This document shows positions 36,237-44,644 of a stretch of 54,018 nucleotides of DNA, piece after piece; position 1 is the stretch's first letter, and each line of letters starts with the position of its first letter. Below the pieces are notes generated by a model. The model ran no database searches, was not told the origin of the DNA, and was given only the letters and a program-made list of their open reading frames with translations. The stretch comes from Achromobacter sp. Bel (GTDB lineage Bacteria; Pseudomonadota; Gammaproteobacteria; Burkholderiales; Burkholderiaceae_B). Made by a program: the position numbers and the translations under genes. The DNA lies in assembly GCF_012928505.1 (NCBI RefSeq), contig NZ_JABBJN010000039.1:1-54018 (forward strand), read 5' to 3'.

Positions 36237-38360
36237 TCAGTACTGCGCGCGCAGTGTCAGCATCGCGTTGCGCGGCTCGCCGTAGCGGTTGTTCCAGGAC
36301 GTGCCCGACAGGCTTTGGTAGTAGCCGCGGTCGAACACGTTGTTCAGGTTCAGCGCCACCGTCAGGTGCTTGTCCACGCGGTACGCCGCGCGCAGGTCCA
36401 CCAGCGTGACGCCGCCCTGGCGCAAGGTCACGGGGCCCGACACCGTCGAATACCCCGATTGCATCTGCACACCGCCGCCCACGCTCAGGCGTCGGTCCAG
36501 GACGGGCAGCGCGTAGTTCGTCCAGACGCGGAAGATGTGCTTGGGCGTGAAGCTGGCGAACGGTTGCCCGTTCGAGATGGGGTCCTTCACATATTTGCTG
36601 GTGTTGAAGGTGTACCCGCCAGCCACCGAACAATTGGGCGTGATCTGCCCGCTGGCCTCGGCTTCGATGCCCCGGCTGCGCACTTCGCCGCCCTGGATGT
36701 AGTAGCAGTTGTTGCCCACGCAAGGCCAGTCGGGGTCTTGCATCGCGCGGTCCTTCTGCTGGATCTGGAACACCGCCAGCGACACGTTCAGCGCCCCGTC
36801 GGCCAGTTCGCCCTTCACGCCGGCTTCATAGTTGGTGCCGGTGACGGGATCCAGCGGCTTGCCTTCGCGCGTCAGCTGGCTTTGCGGCTGGAACACCTGC
36901 GCATAGCTGCCGTACAACGACCACTGCGGGTTCAAGTCGACGATCAGGCCGCCGTATGGCGTGAATTCAGGGTCGATCTGCTGACGCGCGCCGGGCGCGG
37001 TCTGGTTCCACCAGCTCATGCGTCCACCCAGCACCAGCGTCACCGGATCGGCCAGCGAAAAGCGGCCCATGCCGTAGACGCCCTGCTGCTTCAGACGCGT
37101 CTCGCCCGGGGACGTATACGGGCCGACGCCGGGTTCCGCCACGCTGTGCGGATCCCAGTCGAACACGTTCACGGGCACGTTCAACGCCGGCGTCAGCATG
37201 CCGGTGTATTGCTCGGAGGTGGTGCGTTGCGCATTGCCGCCCAACAGCAGCTCATGGCGGCGACCGAACAACTGGACCGGGCCACTGACATAGGCGTCCA
37301 CGCTGGCCTGCGTGTTGTCGAACTTGTAGGCGCCCCCCATCAGCCGCGAACCCAACCCCGTCTGGCGGTCGATGGCGCCGTACGCGCCGGCGTACTTCAG
37401 ATTGCTGTCCGCCGTCAGATAGTTGGCGCTGACCTTGGCGGTCCAGCCGTCGCCAAAGCGGTGCTCCAGATCGGCGAACACGCGGGTCGTATCCCAATTG
37501 AAGCGGTCCCACGCGGCATCCAGATAGGTGGACCGCGACAAACCGATATCGCCGCCGTCCTTGTAGCGCGGCACGCCCGCCATGTTGGTCGTGGAGCGGA
37601 TGCGCTGGGTCTGCACTCCGGCCGACAGCACGGTCCGCGGCCCCAGGTCCACCTCACCGATGGCATAGAGCAACGCCGATTGCTGATCAGCCACATCGTA
37701 GAAATAGCCGCGGTCCTCAAGTGCGCTGACGATGCGTCCGCGTACGCTGCCGCTCTCGTTCAAGGGGCCGCCAAGGTCGGCCTCGGCACGATAGCGGTCC
37801 CAGCTTCCCGCGCTGACCAGGCCATTGAACGAGAACTCGCGTTGTGGCCGTTTGCGCACCAGGTTCACGGTGGCGGCCGGGTTGCCCGCGCCGTGCATCA
37901 GCCCATTGGCGCCCCGCAGGATTTCCACGCGTTCATAGACCGCCATGTCTTGCGGCGACGCAGCCATGTTGCCCATCAGCACCGGCACCCCGTCCTGTTC
38001 GAACGAATCCACCTTGAAGCCCCGCGCGTAGTACGCCGTCGTCAGCAACTGATAAGGCTGCACCGTAATGCCGGTGGCATGCTGCATGACATCGTCCAGG
38101 CTTTGCAGATTCTGCTCGCGCATCTGCGCTTGCCCGATCACCGTGACGGACTGCGGAATTTCGCGCATAGTCAGCGGCAGCTTCGCCACCGTGGGCGCGT
38201 CCTGCGTCACGCCTTCGCCGCTTACCGTCACCGCCGGCAGCGACGGCGCATCCTCCGCTATCGCGGGCCCTGCGGCCACCGCGAGCCAGAGCGGCCAATG
38301 CCCAACGCGCGTCATCCCCTGCCGCGGTCTGGTCGTCCGTGTTTTCACCTGTTTACGCAC
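36237..38360 (-). CDS. TonB-dependent siderophore receptor
   Basis: This 707-residue outer-membrane receptor has an Arg-rich signal peptide (cleavage near AIAEDAP). A TonB-box-like segment LPAVTVSGE follows, then the plug domain (about residues 60-170, with REIPQSVTVIG and VYERVEILRGANGLMHGAG) and a 22-strand barrel ending with the terminal aromatic signature NAMLTLRAQY. The start codon is GTG at 38360, with AAGAGGA 7 bp upstream. A Fur-like palindrome and two direct repeats lie upstream. The barrel family resembles ferric-siderophore (FhuE/FpvA-type) receptors; the ligand is unknown. Confidence 0.93.
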   Translation of the reverse strand: MRKQVKTRTTRPRQGMTRVGHWPLWLAVAAGPAIAEDAPSLPAVTVSGEGVTQDAPTVAKLPLTMREIPQSVTVIGQAQMREQNLQSLDDVMQHATGITVQPYQLLTTAYYARGFKVDSFEQDGVPVLMGNMAASPQDMAVYERVEILRGANGLMHGAGNPAATVNLVRKRPQREFSFNGLVSAGSWDRYRAEADLGGPLNESGSVRGRIVSALEDRGYFYDVADQQSALLYAIGEVDLGPRTVLSAGVQTQRIRSTTNMAGVPRYKDGGDIGLSRSTYLDAAWDRFNWDTTRVFADLEHRFGDGWTAKVSANYLTADSNLKYAGAYGAIDRQTGLGSRLMGGAYKFDNTQASVDAYVSGPVQLFGRRHELLLGGNAQRTTSEQYTGMLTPALNVPVNVFDWDPHSVAEPGVGPYTSPGETRLKQQGVYGMGRFSLADPVTLVLGGRMSWWNQTAPGARQQIDPEFTPYGGLIVDLNPQWSLYGSYAQVFQPQSQLTREGKPLDPVTGTNYEAGVKGELADGALNVSLAVFQIQQKDRAMQDPDWPCVGNNCYYIQGGEVRSRGIEAEASGQITPNCSVAGGYTFNTSKYVKDPISNGQPFASFTPKHIFRVWTNYALPVLDRRLSVGGGVQMQSGYSTVSGPVTLRQGGVTLVDLRAAYRVDKHLTVALNLNNVFDRGYYQSLSGTSWNNRYGEPRNAMLTLRAQY

Positions 38361-38382
38361 CGCCGTTCCTCTTCATTCATTA

Positions 38383-38399
38383 TTGAGAATTATTCTCAA
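38383..38399. promoter_or_regulatory. Fur box upstream of the receptor
   Basis: TTGAGAAT-T-ATTCTCAA is a perfect 17-bp palindrome closely related to the Fur consensus. It lies 22 bp upstream of the receptor's GTG start, where bound Fur-Fe would block transcription. This predicts iron-repressed expression of the receptor-cupin-permease operon. Confidence 0.8.
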
Positions 38400-38429
38400 A
38401 ACAATTCTAGAGACGAGACGATCTGCCCG

Positions 38430-38467
38430 CTGGCGATTGCGGAAGTTTCACTGGCGATTGCGGAAGT
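38430..38467. repeat. Tandem 17-bp direct repeats, candidate AraC-regulator site
   Basis: CTGGCGATTGCGGAAGT occurs at 38430-38446 and again at 38451-38467, a 21-bp period (two helical turns), with TC also shared after one variable base. Both copies lie upstream of the Fur box, 70-107 bp before the receptor start. Such phased direct repeats are typical AraC-family activator sites, and a PchR-like AraC gene starts 0.9 kb away. Confidence 0.75.
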
Positions 38468-38497
38468 ATCCCGGCGGAGAAGCTGCCAGACCGGGTA

Positions 38498-39376
38498 TCA
38501 GTTGCGGCCCGCGAGGCTGCTGGGCAGCACGCCGTAGCGGCGCTGGAAGGCCTTGGTGAAGTGCGAATCGGTGTAGCCACATGCGTAGGCCGCCTCGGAT
38601 ACGGTCAACGCGCCGGCCGCCAGCAAGGCGTGCGCTTGCTCCATGCGGCGTTCGCGCACAAAGGCGTAAACGCTCTGGCCGAACAGCTTGCGGAACCCTG
38701 TCGTCAACTTGTTCACATTGACGCCCACCCGCCGCGCCAATTCGGGCAGCGAGGGCGGATCCTGCAGATCCGTCAGCAACAGGTCGCGGGCGTGATGCAG
38801 CCGTTCAGCATCGCCGCGCGACAGGCCGCTTTCCACCGTGTTTGCGCGCACGGGCAGCAAGGCGTTGAACGCCAATGCGGCCAGTTCCAGCGCCTTGGCC
38901 GACAGGTACACGCGCTTGAGCGCCCCCTGCATCGGGCAGGCCAGCATCTGGTGGCCCAGTGCCAGCAAGGCATGGTTCACACGCAGGTTGGCATCGGCAT
39001 AGGGCAAGCCGCCTCGCGGGGCGCGCAGCAGCGCGCCCAATTCGGCGGGCTCCACGGCGAAGGCGCCTCGCAACTGGTCCAGGCTGGTGCGCAGGGATAC
39101 GAACCGCAGCGCCCTGCCGGCACCGAACTCGTGTTCCATGCCCATCGCGTCCTGGCACAAGCTCAGGTGCAACGACGGTCCGCTGACCTGCGTCGCTGGC
39201 GCACCCCGCACGCTGTAGCGCAGGTCGCCGTCCAGCACCAGCACGAGTTTCAGCCCGGGGGCCAGGTGTTCATGCACCCGCTCGGCCTGGCCGAAGCACA
39301 GTGTGCCGCCCGCCAACGACATCGCGGGCGTGGTGGCGGAGACGGTCCAGTCAAGGTCGGGGCGAGTCGCGGGCAC
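38498..39376 (-). CDS. AraC-family regulator, PchR-like
   Basis: This 292-residue protein has the AraC double HTH in its C-terminal 100 residues (SLPELARRVGVNVNKLTTGF, then AAYACGYTDSHFTKAFQRRYG). The N-terminal ligand-sensing domain resembles PchR-type regulators of siderophore genes. It is transcribed in the same direction as the receptor and lies just upstream of it, as in pyochelin and alcaligin loci. The AT-rich region before its start (39415-39440) holds only a weak Fur-like sequence. It probably activates the receptor through the direct repeats when the ferrisiderophore is present. Confidence 0.9.
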   Translation of the reverse strand: MPATRPDLDWTVSATTPAMSLAGGTLCFGQAERVHEHLAPGLKLVLVLDGDLRYSVRGAPATQVSGPSLHLSLCQDAMGMEHEFGAGRALRFVSLRTSLDQLRGAFAVEPAELGALLRAPRGGLPYADANLRVNHALLALGHQMLACPMQGALKRVYLSAKALELAALAFNALLPVRANTVESGLSRGDAERLHHARDLLLTDLQDPPSLPELARRVGVNVNKLTTGFRKLFGQSVYAFVRERRMEQAHALLAAGALTVSEAAYACGYTDSHFTKAFQRRYGVLPSSLAGRN

Positions 39377-39485
39377 GGTCAGAAAGGCAGCCGCGGATCG
39401 CGGGCGGGCAGAGTTGATGAGATTGAATATTATTACCGTTTAACCAGAACGGAAAGCCGGCCCTGCCTGCCGCCCGACGCGGCCC

Positions 39486-39815
39486 TTACTGCTGGCGGCG
39501 CTGTTCCAGCTCTTTCAGGCATTGCGCCACGCCGGCTTGCATCTGCGCGTTCGACACCGCGGCACGGTCCGAGACCTCGCGGCAACGCACATACTGGGCC
39601 TGGCTTTCCGCCGAATCCCGGATCACGGCGGGCGCGGCGCCCGGCGCCGGCGTGACCGTCATGCGCAGCGTGGAAGGCGGCGACTGGCTACCGTCCTTGG
39701 ACGGCAAGCTGGGATATTGGTATTCGCGCGTCGCCTGCACCGCGTCCTGCGCCTGCACGGCGCCGGCCACGCACAACGCGGCGAACAGGAAGGCGGAAAG
39801 GGTGTGTTTTTTCAT
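39486..39815 (-). CDS. Secreted hypothetical protein
   Basis: This 109-residue protein has a clear Sec signal peptide (KKHTLSAFLFAALCVAGAV, cleavage after VQA). The mature part is Gln/Ala-rich with two cysteines (YVRCREVS and AQCLKELE) that may form a disulfide. I recognise no family. The start at 39815 has GAGAGG upstream; the longer frame is not credible. The product is probably periplasmic. Confidence 0.7.
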   Translation of the reverse strand: MKKHTLSAFLFAALCVAGAVQAQDAVQATREYQYPSLPSKDGSQSPPSTLRMTVTPAPGAAPAVIRDSAESQAQYVRCREVSDRAAVSNAQMQAGVAQCLKELEQRRQQ

Positions 39816-39892
39816 AGCGGCCTCTCTTCGATAAACAATCGCCCTGGCATGCAACGACGGCGGCATGCCCCGGGCGAATCGCCTTATCGTAG

Positions 39893-39914
39893 CGTCCCCC
39901 GCCAGCGGGGGACG
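39893..39914. other. GC-rich hairpin between two minus-strand genes
   Basis: CGTCCCCC (39893-39900) and GGGGGACG (39907-39914) form a perfect 8-bp stem with a GCCAGC loop. No T-run follows in either direction, so it is not a standard terminator. It lies between the DUF3820 gene and the hypothetical gene and could be an RNA-stability or pausing element. Confidence 0.5.
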
Positions 39915-39970
39915 TGCCAAGACGCTACAGCGGCAAGCAGAGTTGTTTCCCGCCGTTTCGCTCGCAGGCG

Positions 39971-40204
39971 CTATGCCTTGGGCGCGGCGGGCCGGGATTT
40001 ACGCAATGGCGCCAGCAACGACGACAGGCCGTTGTGGTCCAGTTCATGCATCAAAGCCAGCAGGCGCCCCAGTTCGCCGGGGGGAAACCCTTCGCGCGCG
40101 AACCAGGCCAGGTACGGCCCGGGCAGATCGGCGATCAACCGCCCCTTGTACTTGCCGAAGGGCATCTCCCGGGTGACCAAAAGTTGGAGGAGTTCAGGAT
40201 CCAT
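39971..40204 (-). CDS. DUF3820-family protein
   Basis: This 77-residue protein has the DUF3820 pattern MPFGKYKGRLIADLPGPYL followed by AWFAREGFP. Homologues are small single-domain proteins sometimes linked to quorum-sensing-regulated traits; function is unproven. The end is Lys/Arg/Ala-rich. It lies 18 bp downstream of the isochorismatase gene on the same strand, so the two are probably cotranscribed. Confidence 0.85.
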   Translation of the reverse strand: MDPELLQLLVTREMPFGKYKGRLIADLPGPYLAWFAREGFPPGELGRLLALMHELDHNGLSSLLAPLRKSRPAAPKA

Positions 40205-40222
40205 CGTTAGGAAAGCGCCGCC

Positions 40223-40774
40223 TTAGCGGGGCGCCCCCGCAGAAAAGACGATGTCGGCGGCGGGCACGGCCGCGATCTTCACGCCGAAGCTGGCTATCGC
40301 TGACAGCGTGGCGTTGTGATGCGCGCGGATCTGCGCGCCGGGCGCGTGCGCCTTGTCTTGCGTGGTGTGGGCGTCGGCCGCCAACGTGACCGGCAGCCCC
40401 AGCCCCGCCGCGCGGCGCACGGTGGTGTCCACGCAGAATTCCGTGGCATAGCCGCACACGACCAGTTCCGTCACGCCGGCCTCGGCCAGCGTCTGGCCCA
40501 ACGTCGTGCCGTGAAACGAGTCGGGTGTCGTCTTGCGCACGCGGACGTCTTCGGGCAATGGCGCCAGACGCGTATCGAGTTCCCAGGCGGGCTGGCCAGG
40601 TGTGAACGCGCTGCCGGGACTTTCGTGCTGCACATAGATCACCGGCACGCCGGCGGCGCGCGCGCGGCTGGTCAGGTCATTGATGCGGCCGAGCACCGCG
40701 TCGGCGTCGGCAGGCGGCGGCGACGTTTCAAACAGGGCGCGTTGCACATCAATCACGATCAATGCGGCTGTCAT
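40223..40774 (-). CDS. Isochorismatase-family cysteine hydrolase
   Basis: This 183-residue protein belongs to the isochorismatase-like (nicotinamidase-type) superfamily. The catalytic aspartate is in LIVIDVQRALF, the lysine in VRKTTPDSFHGT and the cysteine in CGYATEFCVDTTVR, so the Asp-Lys-Cys triad is present. Members hydrolyse amides or vinyl ethers; the substrate is unknown. I used the ATG at 40774, but an ATG 4 codons upstream (40786) is also possible. Confidence 0.9.
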   Translation of the reverse strand: MTAALIVIDVQRALFETSPPPADADAVLGRINDLTSRARAAGVPVIYVQHESPGSAFTPGQPAWELDTRLAPLPEDVRVRKTTPDSFHGTTLGQTLAEAGVTELVVCGYATEFCVDTTVRRAAGLGLPVTLAADAHTTQDKAHAPGAQIRAHHNATLSAIASFGVKIAAVPAADIVFSAGAPR

Positions 40775-40872
40775 GGCTATCCTCATTCAAAGAGAGCGAG
40801 GAAGTCTACCCTACCGTGCCCGTCAGCATTCCCGCCGCCCCCAGATCGTCGTGTTGCCAGCAGCAGCGCGCA

Positions 40873-41352
40873 TCAGGCGAACTCGATGCGGGGTTCGCAA
40901 TGCACCGGAAAATTCACGGAATTCGCGATGAAGCAGAAGTGGTGCGCCCGGTCGTGCAATTCCGCGGCCAACGCCGCGTCGTCGCCCGCGCGGATGGTGA
41001 CCTCGGGACGCAAGGTCACGCGGGTGAACGCGCCGCCGCGCGCCGCGTCCTCCGCCATGACGCCGTGTGCTTCATCCCGGTAGGCAAGCACGGCAATGCC
41101 TTCGACCGCGCAAAAATGCAGATACCACAGCTTGTGGCAAGCGGACAGCGACGCCACCAGCATGTCTTCCGGGTTCCAGCGCGCCGGGTCGCCGCGAAAC
41201 GCCGGATCGGACGAGCCGGGCACATCCGGCTTGCCTTCCGCCTGGATCACGTGGTCGCGCGAGTAGGCCGCGTAGCTGGAGGTGCCGGTGCCGGTATTGC
41301 CAGTCCAGTTCACCGTGACGGTGTAGTGGTGTTCGCCCTTCGCTTTGGTCAT
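40873..41352 (-). CDS. OsmC-family protein
   Basis: This 159-residue OsmC-like protein has the peroxidatic cysteine in SLSACHKLWYLHF and a second cysteine in AHHFCFIAN. The start motif YTVTVNWTGNTGTGTSSY matches the OsmC subclass that is longer and distinct from Ohr. It probably reduces organic hydroperoxides. An ATG at 41364 is an alternative start 4 codons upstream. It is divergent from the NlpE-like lipoprotein gene. Confidence 0.88.
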   Translation of the reverse strand: MTKAKGEHHYTVTVNWTGNTGTGTSSYAAYSRDHVIQAEGKPDVPGSSDPAFRGDPARWNPEDMLVASLSACHKLWYLHFCAVEGIAVLAYRDEAHGVMAEDAARGGAFTRVTLRPEVTIRAGDDAALAAELHDRAHHFCFIANSVNFPVHCEPRIEFA

Positions 41353-41490
41353 GATGGCTCGCATATCAGTGCCGTACCGGCGGATAAGACGTCAAGCGTA
41401 GCGCAGATTTCCGACGCGCTTTACATCCCGTTTCAGCATCCCCGGGGGACTGTCCGTATCGTGGACCCGTTTTCCCAACAGGAGCTCGCC

Positions 41491-41916
41491 ATGATGAAAG
41501 CCACCCTGACCTGCACCCTGAGCCTTGCCCTGCTTGCCGGCTGCGCCCCGTTCAAGTCCCATGACGCCCGTGACACGCCGGCCGACGGCCACACCGCGCG
41601 CAACGCGCTGGATTGGCCCGGCAGCTACGACGGCACCCTGCCCTGCGCCGACTGCCCGGGCATCAAGACCCGCTTGACCTTGCTCAAGGGCGACCGCTAC
41701 GAGCGCCAGACCCAATACCTGGACCGCGAACCGCAGCCCGAAATCGTCACGGGCACGTTCAGTTGGGAGTCCGACGGCAGCACCATCCGGCTGGACGCAT
41801 CCGGCGACAGCCAGCGCTACTTCGTCGGCGAAAACCAGGTGACCATGCTGTACCGCGACGGCACGCGCCCGACCGGCCCGCTGGCGCCGCACTATGTGCT
41901 GCGGCGCGCGCAGTAA
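41491..41916 (+). CDS. NlpE-like envelope-stress/copper lipoprotein
   Basis: This 141-residue lipoprotein has the signal peptide MKATLTCTLSLALLAGC, with the lipobox cysteine near residue 18. The NlpE N-terminal domain is visible as GSYDGTLPCADCPGIKTRLT, including the CxxC pair, and RYERQTQYLDR. It lacks the C-terminal domain of E. coli NlpE, as do many proteins of this family. Members are linked to copper tolerance and surface sensing. The start at 41491 has an AGGAG site; the long upstream frame is shadow. Confidence 0.87.
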   Translation: MMKATLTCTLSLALLAGCAPFKSHDARDTPADGHTARNALDWPGSYDGTLPCADCPGIKTRLTLLKGDRYERQTQYLDREPQPEIVTGTFSWESDGSTIRLDASGDSQRYFVGENQVTMLYRDGTRPTGPLAPHYVLRRAQ

Positions 41917-42012
41917 GGCCTTGCACCCGAGTCATCGCGCAAGCCCCGGTCTTCCGGCTATTCTTCAGGAATCGCCAGCGCCCGGCGGCGCGGCGCCCAT
42001 CCCAAGGAAGCC

Positions 42013-42750
42013 ATGAAGACCGACCACGAGCTGCTCTCCGCCTTCGCCCCCACCGGGGCGCTGCGCGCGTCCATCAATCTGGGCAACCCTATCCTGGCCA
42101 ACGCCGACCCAGCCACCGGTCAGCCCGGCGGCGTGTCGGTGGACCTGGCCACGGAACTGGCGCGGCGCCTAGACGTGAAACTGGAACTGGTGGTGTTCAA
42201 GTCCGCCGGAGAATCCGTCAACGCGGTGGCCGCCGAACAGGCGGACGTGGGCTTCTTCGCCATCGACCCGCTACGCGGCGAACAGATCGCGTTCACCGCG
42301 CCCTACGTCGTGATCGAAGGCGCCTATCTGGTGCGCCAGGATTCCCCCATCACCGCGATGGATCAGGTCGACAGCAAGGGCCTGCGCGTCGTGGTCGGCA
42401 AGGGCAGCGCCTATGACCTGTACCTGACGCGCGAGCTGAAGCAGGCCGAGATATTCCGCGCGCCCACATCGCCCGCCGTCGTCGACACCTTCCTGAAAGA
42501 AAACATGGAAGTGGCCGCGGGCGTCAAGCAGCAACTGGAAGGCGACGCGCAGCGCCTGGGCGGGCTGCGCCTGCTGGACGGCCACTTCATGCTGATCCGC
42601 CAGGCGATGGGCGTGCCCAAGCGCCGCGGCGACAAAGCCAGCGCCTATCTGGCCGCCTTCGTCGAAGCCATGAAGAAGTCGGGCTTCGTCGCCGACGCAT
42701 TGGCGCGGCACAAGATCCAGGGCGCCGCGGTCGCGCCGCTGGCGGGTTGA
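42013..42750 (+). CDS. Family 3 solute-binding-fold protein without signal peptide
   Basis: This 245-residue protein has the bilobed SBP_bac_3 fold: LRASINLGNPIL, DLATELARRLDVKLELVVF, FFAIDPLRGEQIAFTAPYVVIEGAYLV and VGKGSAYDLYLTREL. The N-terminus starts with MKTDHELLSAFAP directly before the fold, with no signal peptide, and AAGGAAG just upstream marks the start. It should stay in the cytoplasm unless secreted in an unusual way. No permease or ATPase gene is next to it. It could be an enzyme-like or sensor version of this fold. Confidence 0.85.
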   Translation: MKTDHELLSAFAPTGALRASINLGNPILANADPATGQPGGVSVDLATELARRLDVKLELVVFKSAGESVNAVAAEQADVGFFAIDPLRGEQIAFTAPYVVIEGAYLVRQDSPITAMDQVDSKGLRVVVGKGSAYDLYLTRELKQAEIFRAPTSPAVVDTFLKENMEVAAGVKQQLEGDAQRLGGLRLLDGHFMLIRQAMGVPKRRGDKASAYLAAFVEAMKKSGFVADALARHKIQGAAVAPLAG

Positions 42751-42780
42751 ATCGCCTCACCCATCCTGCGACCGACAACG

Positions 42781-42810
42781 AAAAAAGGCCGGACAGTTCA
42801 CAGTCCGGCC
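42781..42810. terminator. Bidirectional hairpin terminator between convergent genes
   Basis: GGCCGGAC (42787-42794) and GTCCGGCC (42803-42810) form a perfect 8-bp stem. On the minus strand six T follow (42781-42786), giving a good terminator for fmdA/fmdB. On the plus strand the tail is CTTTG, so ending of the upstream gene is weaker. It sits 23 bp from the fmdB stop. Confidence 0.85.
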
Positions 42811-42832
42811 CTTTGCCTTCGACCTCGTCATC

Positions 42833-43165
42833 CTAGTGGCTGATCATCCAGGGCCTTGCACCCGCGAATGATTTGGCCCCGTCCGGTGTGGTGCGCGTCT
42901 TGCCGGATGCGCGCCCGCCGGAACAACATCCGCAATTCATGCCGTGGCCCGAACGCGAACTGCGCGGCTCGTTCGCACTGCGTTCATTGACGGCGCGCGC
43001 CCGGTTCATGGCGGAGGACAACGCCGAAATCGCGGGCGCGCCGCCGATGATGCGGTCCGAGGCCGCGCCGCATTGCGGGCAGTCCGCCGGATCGCGCCAT
43101 TGCGCCAGCGGCCGCAAGGCGGCGAATTCGCCGCAATCGCCGCAGGCATAGTCGTACATGGGCAT
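42833..43165 (-). CDS. fmdB: FmdB-family zinc-ribbon protein
   Basis: This 110-residue protein of the FmdB/CxxC zinc-ribbon family has an N-terminal ribbon, MYDYACGDCGEFAAL, and CPQCGAA. A C-terminal cysteine cluster, GMNCGCCSGG, may add a second metal site. FmdB is described as a regulator associated with formamidase and amidase operons. It follows the fmdA gene on the same strand with a 9-bp gap. Confidence 0.88.
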   Translation of the reverse strand: MPMYDYACGDCGEFAALRPLAQWRDPADCPQCGAASDRIIGGAPAISALSSAMNRARAVNERSANEPRSSRSGHGMNCGCCSGGRASGKTRTTPDGAKSFAGARPWMISH

Positions 43166-43174
43166 CGTCGTCTC

Positions 43175-44404
43175 CTAGCGGTCGCGCGACAGCGGCATGT
43201 CCACTCCGCCCTTGATGTGCTTGACCGGGCCGGACGCGGAGGGCTGGATATCGAAGTCGAATATCTCGGTCGGCAACCAGAGCGTGGCGCAGGAATTGGG
43301 AATATCCACCACGCCGCTGATATGCCCCTGTACCGGCGCGCAGCCCAGCAGCGAATAGGCCTGGGCGCCCGAATAGCCGAATTTCTTCAGATACTCGATA
43401 GCGTTCAGGCACGCCTGGCGGTACGCCACATTGACGTCCAGATAATGCTGCTTGCCGGTTTCGTCCACCGAGATGCCTTCGAAGATCAGGTAGTCCTTGT
43501 AGGCGGGCGTGATCGGGCTGGGCTTGAAGATCGGGTTCTTGATGGCGTACTTCTCCATGCCGCCCTTGATCAGCGTGACGCGCATATGCACCCAGCCCGC
43601 CATTTCAATGGCGCCGCAGAAGGTGATCTCGCCATCGCCTTGCGAGAAATGCAGGTCACCCACGGACAGCCCGCCGCCCTTCACGTAGACCGGGAAGAAG
43701 ACACGCGCGCCGCGCGACAAGTCCTTGATGTCGCAGTTGCCGCCATGTTCGCGCGGCGGCACGGTGCGCGCGCCTTCGCCTGCGGCCTTGTCGCGTTCGG
43801 CGCCTTGCAACGCGCCCATATGCGCCGTCTTGGGCGCAGGCGGATTCGCCAGCGGCGGCACGCGGTTGGGATTGGTGTCGATCAGCGCCTGCTCGCGCCG
43901 GTTCCAGGTGTCCAGCAATTTCTTGTCGGGCAGGCAGCCGATCAGGCCGGGGTGGATCAGGCCCGCGAAATTCACGCCCGGGATATGGCGCGACGAGGTA
44001 AACATGCCATGGAAATCCCAGATGGATTTCTGCGCATGCGGAAAGTGCTCGGTCAGGAAACCGCCGCCGTTGTTGCGGCTGAAGAAACCGTTGAAGCCCC
44101 ACAGGCTGTCGGGTTTGGCGCCGATGTCCAACAAGTCCACGACAAGCAGGTCGCCGGGTTCGGCGCCTTCGACGCCCACCGGGCCCGACAGGAAGTGCAC
44201 CGTGGACAAGTCCACGTCGCGCACGTCGTCGGCGCTGTCGTCATTCTTGATCGCGCCGCCGGTCCAGTCATAGGTTTCCAGCACGAAATCGTCGCCGGGC
44301 TTGACCCACACCGCCATCGGGATGTCGGGATGCCATCGGTTATGGATCTGCTTGTTCTCGTACGGGGACTGGTCCAGATCGACTTTGATGAGCGTATTCG
44401 CCAT
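43175..44404 (-). CDS. fmdA: Formamidase (FmdA/AmdA family)
   Basis: This 409-residue protein is a formamidase that hydrolyses formamide to formate and ammonia. The sequence is full length for the family: DLDQSPYENKQIHNRWHPDI at the N-terminus, then GDLLVVDLLDIGAKPDSLWG, GVNFAGLIHPGLIGCLP and HFSQGDGEITFCGAIEMAG. A GGAGA site precedes the start. It lies directly upstream of fmdB. Expression is probably nitrogen-controlled, but no nitrogen-regulator site was identified. Confidence 0.95.
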   Translation of the reverse strand: MANTLIKVDLDQSPYENKQIHNRWHPDIPMAVWVKPGDDFVLETYDWTGGAIKNDDSADDVRDVDLSTVHFLSGPVGVEGAEPGDLLVVDLLDIGAKPDSLWGFNGFFSRNNGGGFLTEHFPHAQKSIWDFHGMFTSSRHIPGVNFAGLIHPGLIGCLPDKKLLDTWNRREQALIDTNPNRVPPLANPPAPKTAHMGALQGAERDKAAGEGARTVPPREHGGNCDIKDLSRGARVFFPVYVKGGGLSVGDLHFSQGDGEITFCGAIEMAGWVHMRVTLIKGGMEKYAIKNPIFKPSPITPAYKDYLIFEGISVDETGKQHYLDVNVAYRQACLNAIEYLKKFGYSGAQAYSLLGCAPVQGHISGVVDIPNSCATLWLPTEIFDFDIQPSASGPVKHIKGGVDMPLSRDR

Positions 44405-44644
44405 TCTCTTTCATCTCCAACATAACGTGTTGATAAAACAGAACTTCAGCCGGATGCGTGTCCAATTTCCTTGCCGGATTGGATCTTCGGGATCGTTGAC
44501 CTGTTAGCGATGGTAGACGTGTTCAGGCGATTTGCCATACTGGTTTTCCATGCAGTGGCAGCGTCCGCGGCGCAACATCGCGGGAGGTGTTTTCGCAACA
44601 GTTATGATGCGAACCATCCTCAGCGCAACACCAAGGTTCACCGC
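44405..44644. other. Divergent intergenic region with imperfect dyad
   Basis: This 240-bp spacer separates fmdA from the small secreted-protein gene. CAACA-N5-TGTTG (44418-44432) lies just before the fmdA RBS. A longer open frame crosses the right part, but its N-terminus looks like shadow. No confident promoter was assigned. Confidence 0.35.

Noticed and set aside
35733..38537. 934-residue plus-strand frame opposite the TonB receptor
   Set aside because: It is antisense to a receptor with plug, barrel and terminal aromatic motif; the frame has no domain.
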